A stretch of 64,000 nucleotides of DNA from Solimonas fluminis (GTDB taxonomy: Bacteria; Pseudomonadota; Gammaproteobacteria; Nevskiales; Nevskiaceae), in assembly GCF_002930645.1 (NCBI RefSeq), contig NZ_PSNW01000001.1, positions 248,001 to 312,000 of the forward strand. Reading direction: 5' to 3'. The first letter of the stretch is position 1. Every line of letters begins with the position of its first letter. Shown piece by piece: positions 62,128-64,000 of the stretch. The notes beneath the pieces are model-generated. The model saw only the letters and a list, made by a program, of their open reading frames with translations. It was not told the origin of the DNA and did not search any database. Made by a program: the position numbers and the translations under genes.

Positions 62128-62913
62128 ATGAGCAGCCCCGACATCCCGCCGGTCCAGCACTGGATCGACCGCTTGTTCGCCCGCCACGAGCGCGAACTGA
62201 CCTTCCGCGAGATTTCCCGCGGACTCGCCGCCCTGACCCAGGACTACGTGCAGAAGCGCCAGCGCCTGCAGAAGGATGCCTTCGAGGGCCGCGGCAAGCG
62301 CGCCGCCTTCGCCTGCTACTACGGGCCGGTGCATTTCCTGCTGCTGCAGCGGGTGTTCGCCGCACTGGACGTGGCCGCCACCGCTCCCCTGCCCGCGCTG
62401 GACCTGGGCTGCGGCACCGGCGTGGCCGGCGCCGCCTGGGCCCGCTGCTGGAACCCCGCCCCGCCGGTCACCGGCGTGGAGCCCAACGGCTGGTCCCTGG
62501 CCGAGGCCCGCGAGACCTGGCGCGACCTGGGCCTGCAGGGCCGGCCCGTCGGCGGCCCCCTGGAGAAGCTGCGCTGGCCGCGCGGCCCCCAGGCGGTCCT
62601 GGGAGCCTACGTGGTCAACGAACTGTCCATCGAGGGCCGCCTGGCCCTGCAGAAGGAACTGCTGCGCCAGATCCAGCAGGGCAGCGCCGTGTTCATCGTC
62701 GAACCGCTGGCCACCCGCATCGTGCCCTGGTGGTTCGACTGGACCGAGGCCTTCAGGACGGCCGGCGGCCGCATCGACGAATGGCGCTACTCCCTGGACC
62801 TGCCGGAGCGGGTCGCCCTGCTCGGCAAGGCCGGCGGCCTGGACCCGCGTGAGCATGGCTGCCGCACACTGTGGGTCCCGCCGCAGGCGGCTGCGTCCGG
62901 AATCAGGGCCTGA
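62128..62913 (+). CDS. SAM-dependent methyltransferase (Rsm22-like?)
   Basis: A 261-aa class I methyltransferase. Motif I is LDLGCGTGVAG (about residues 91-101), followed by VTGVEPNGW as the acidic second strand. An N-terminal helical part, TFREISRGLAALTQDYVQKR, resembles that of Rsm22-type proteins linked to the small ribosomal subunit, but I am not sure of that placement. The start at 62128 is set by comparison with the family; the frame is open far upstream through the ilvD antisense strand. Its end overlaps the lipoprotein gene by 11 bases. Confidence 0.75.
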   Translation: MSSPDIPPVQHWIDRLFARHERELTFREISRGLAALTQDYVQKRQRLQKDAFEGRGKRAAFACYYGPVHFLLLQRVFAALDVAATAPLPALDLGCGTGVAGAAWARCWNPAPPVTGVEPNGWSLAEARETWRDLGLQGRPVGGPLEKLRWPRGPQAVLGAYVVNELSIEGRLALQKELLRQIQQGSAVFIVEPLATRIVPWWFDWTEAFRTAGGRIDEWRYSLDLPERVALLGKAGGLDPREHGCRTLWVPPQAAASGIRA

Positions 62914-63328
62914 ACAGGACGCGGTAGTTCAGCTCGATCGGCCGGGTCTGCAGCAGGTTCTCCTGCGCATCGCCGGTGGCGACCTCCAGCTGTGCCCGGT
63001 AGTCACCCGGCGGCAGCGTGGTGCGCGTGATGCTCACCACCAGCTTCAGCTCCGGCGGCTCGCCATCGATGCGCGCGGTGAACCAGTCCGCGGTCTCGCC
63101 GACGGCGGGGCCGGTGCCGATGCGCTTGGCCTTGTCCTTGTCCACGCGCACCACCAGGGTCTGCGGCGGCGGCGGTGCCGGCTGCCCCTGCACGGCGCTG
63201 AAGCTGAGGCTTCCGCCCTCCACCTCCAGGCCGCTGGCCGGCGGCGGGGGCGCCCGGCCGCAGGCAGCGGCCAGCGCCAGCAGCAGGCCGGCGGCGAGCA
63301 GCCGGGGACCCCTCACGGCCATCGGCAT
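62903..63328 (-). CDS. Small lipoprotein
   Basis: A 141-aa protein with a lipoprotein signal: a hydrophobic stretch LLAAGLLLALAAAC with the lipobox cysteine at about residue 23, followed by a Pro-rich linker. The rest is a beta-rich domain of unknown family (SGLEVEGGSLSFSAV ... ELKLVVSITRTTLPPGDYRA), like an immunoglobulin-type fold. GAGGAG precedes the ATG at 63328. It is downstream of the peroxiredoxin gene in the same direction. Confidence 0.7.
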   Translation of the reverse strand: MPMAVRGPRLLAAGLLLALAAACGRAPPPPASGLEVEGGSLSFSAVQGQPAPPPPQTLVVRVDKDKAKRIGTGPAVGETADWFTARIDGEPPELKLVVSITRTTLPPGDYRAQLEVATGDAQENLLQTRPIELNYRVLFRP

Positions 63329-63336
63329 GTCGCTCC

Positions 63337-63972
63337 TCAACCCTTGGGCTGCGGCACGACGCGCAGGTAGGGCTTGAGTTCCTTCCAGCCCTGCGGGAAC
63401 AGCTTCTTCGCATCCTCGTTGTTGACCGCGGGCACGATGATCACGTCGTCGCCCTGCTTCCAGTTCACCGGCGTGGCGACCTTGTGCTTGTCGGTGAGTT
63501 GCAGCGAGTCGATCACGCGCAGCACCTCGTCGAAGTTGCGGCCGGTGCTGGCCGGATAGGTCAGCGTCAGGCGGATCTTCTTGTTCGGGTCCACGATGAA
63601 CACCGAGCGCACGGTGAAGGTGTCGCTGGCATTCGGATGGATCATGTCGTAGAGGTTCGCCACCTTCTTGTCGGCATCGGCGATCAGCGGGAAGTTGAGC
63701 GAGGCCCCCTGGGTCTCGGCGATGTCCTTGCTCCAGCCGTGATGGTCCTCGAGCTTGTCCACCGACAGGCCGATGGCCTTGACGTTGCGCTTCTCGAACT
63801 CCGGCTTGAGCTTGGCGGTGTAGCCCAGTTCCGTGGTGCAGACCGGCGTGTAGTTGCGCGGATGGCTGAACAGCACGCCCCAGGAGCCGCCCAGCCATTC
63901 GTGGAAGCGGATGCGGCCTTCGGTGGTTTCCGCCTCGAAGTCGGGGGCGATATCGCCCAATCGCAGTGTCAT
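63337..63972 (-). CDS. 1-Cys peroxiredoxin (Prx6 family)
   Basis: A 211-aa peroxiredoxin. The peroxidatic Cys45 is in NYTPVCTTE, and no other cysteine is present, so it is a 1-Cys Prx6-type enzyme that depends on an external thiol. The C-terminal extension (about 165-211, ATPVNWKQGDDVIIVP) is the Prx6 hallmark. It reduces hydrogen peroxide and organic or lipid hydroperoxides in the cytoplasm. It is the first of a pair with the lipoprotein gene, and its ribosome site lies near 63978. Confidence 0.95.
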   Translation of the reverse strand: MTLRLGDIAPDFEAETTEGRIRFHEWLGGSWGVLFSHPRNYTPVCTTELGYTAKLKPEFEKRNVKAIGLSVDKLEDHHGWSKDIAETQGASLNFPLIADADKKVANLYDMIHPNASDTFTVRSVFIVDPNKKIRLTLTYPASTGRNFDEVLRVIDSLQLTDKHKVATPVNWKQGDDVIIVPAVNNEDAKKLFPQGWKELKPYLRVVPQPKG

Positions 63973-64000
63973 GTCGTTCTCCTGTGGGGTTCGGGGGGCT

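Overview
This window is a G+C-rich (roughly two-thirds G+C), gene-dense chromosomal segment. It has no rRNA or tRNA genes, insertion sequences, CRISPR arrays or phage genes that I could recognise. The gene mix suggests a free-living, lipid- or hydrocarbon-degrading gammaproteobacterium, and I suspect the order Nevskiales (Solimonas/Nevskia relatives). The supporting genes are acyl-CoA dehydrogenases, Baeyer-Villiger-type flavin monooxygenases, PF10118 and DUF1302 proteins, a cytochrome P450, a secreted medium-chain-length PHA depolymerase and arabinose-binding-domain AraC regulators. The placement is an inference from content, not a search result.

Layout. 1-6 kb: a truncated MFS transporter, a GAF-GGDEF cyclase, a DUF924 protein, a P450, an SRPBCC protein and a quinone oxidoreductase. 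6-10 kb: a Fur-box-controlled TonB siderophore receptor, a PHA depolymerase and an AraC regulator. 10-14 kb: a Kef-type antiporter, then YceI, NTF2-like, DUF1428 and VOC genes on the minus strand. 14.4-19 kb: an eight-gene ECF42 module with four YciI/DGPF proteins, MAPEG, VOC and SRPBCC proteins and the ECF42 sigma factor, preceded by a matching promoter. 19-27 kb: a CigR-like protein, a kinase-like phosphotransferase/acyl-CoA dehydrogenase pair, a TetR regulator and a divergent SDR / ferritin-like diiron / BVMO operon. 26-31 kb: a TerC protein under a yybP-ykoY manganese riboswitch, a serine hydrolase, a UbiB-like kinase and small proteins. 31-38 kb: a DUF1302 protein, an AraC regulator, an acyl-CoA dehydrogenase, a nitronate monooxygenase and an MpaB-like oxygenase. 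38-53 kb: a RetSat-like oxidoreductase, a choice-of-anchor lipoprotein, AKR, DLH, DMT and SDR genes, an LprI-like protein, a second GGDEF protein, a pseudouridine synthase, a transglutaminase-like protein, DUF1631 and SRPBCC. 53-58 kb: a five-gene operon (SDR, patatin, BVMO, PF10118, methyltransferase) divergent from an AraC regulator. 59-64 kb: a pair of uncharacterised paralogous proteins, IlvD, a methyltransferase, a lipoprotein and a 1-Cys peroxiredoxin.

How the genes may work together. Two separate clusters each combine an SDR, a ferritin-like protein with a complete diiron ligand set, and a flavoprotein carrying the Baeyer-Villiger fingerprint. One also has a patatin-type hydrolase. That matches a subterminal-oxidation logic: hydroxylate, oxidise to a ketone, insert oxygen to make an ester, hydrolyse. 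The phosphotransferase-DUF6285 fusion plus acyl-CoA dehydrogenase resembles the LvaA/LvaB/LvaC-type machinery for 4-hydroxyacyl-CoA breakdown. The most testable items are the twin diiron-BVMO modules, the LvaAB-like fusion, the ECF42 regulon with its promoter, the manganese riboswitch with its start-site sequestering helix, and the 73-aa/261-aa paralogous pair.
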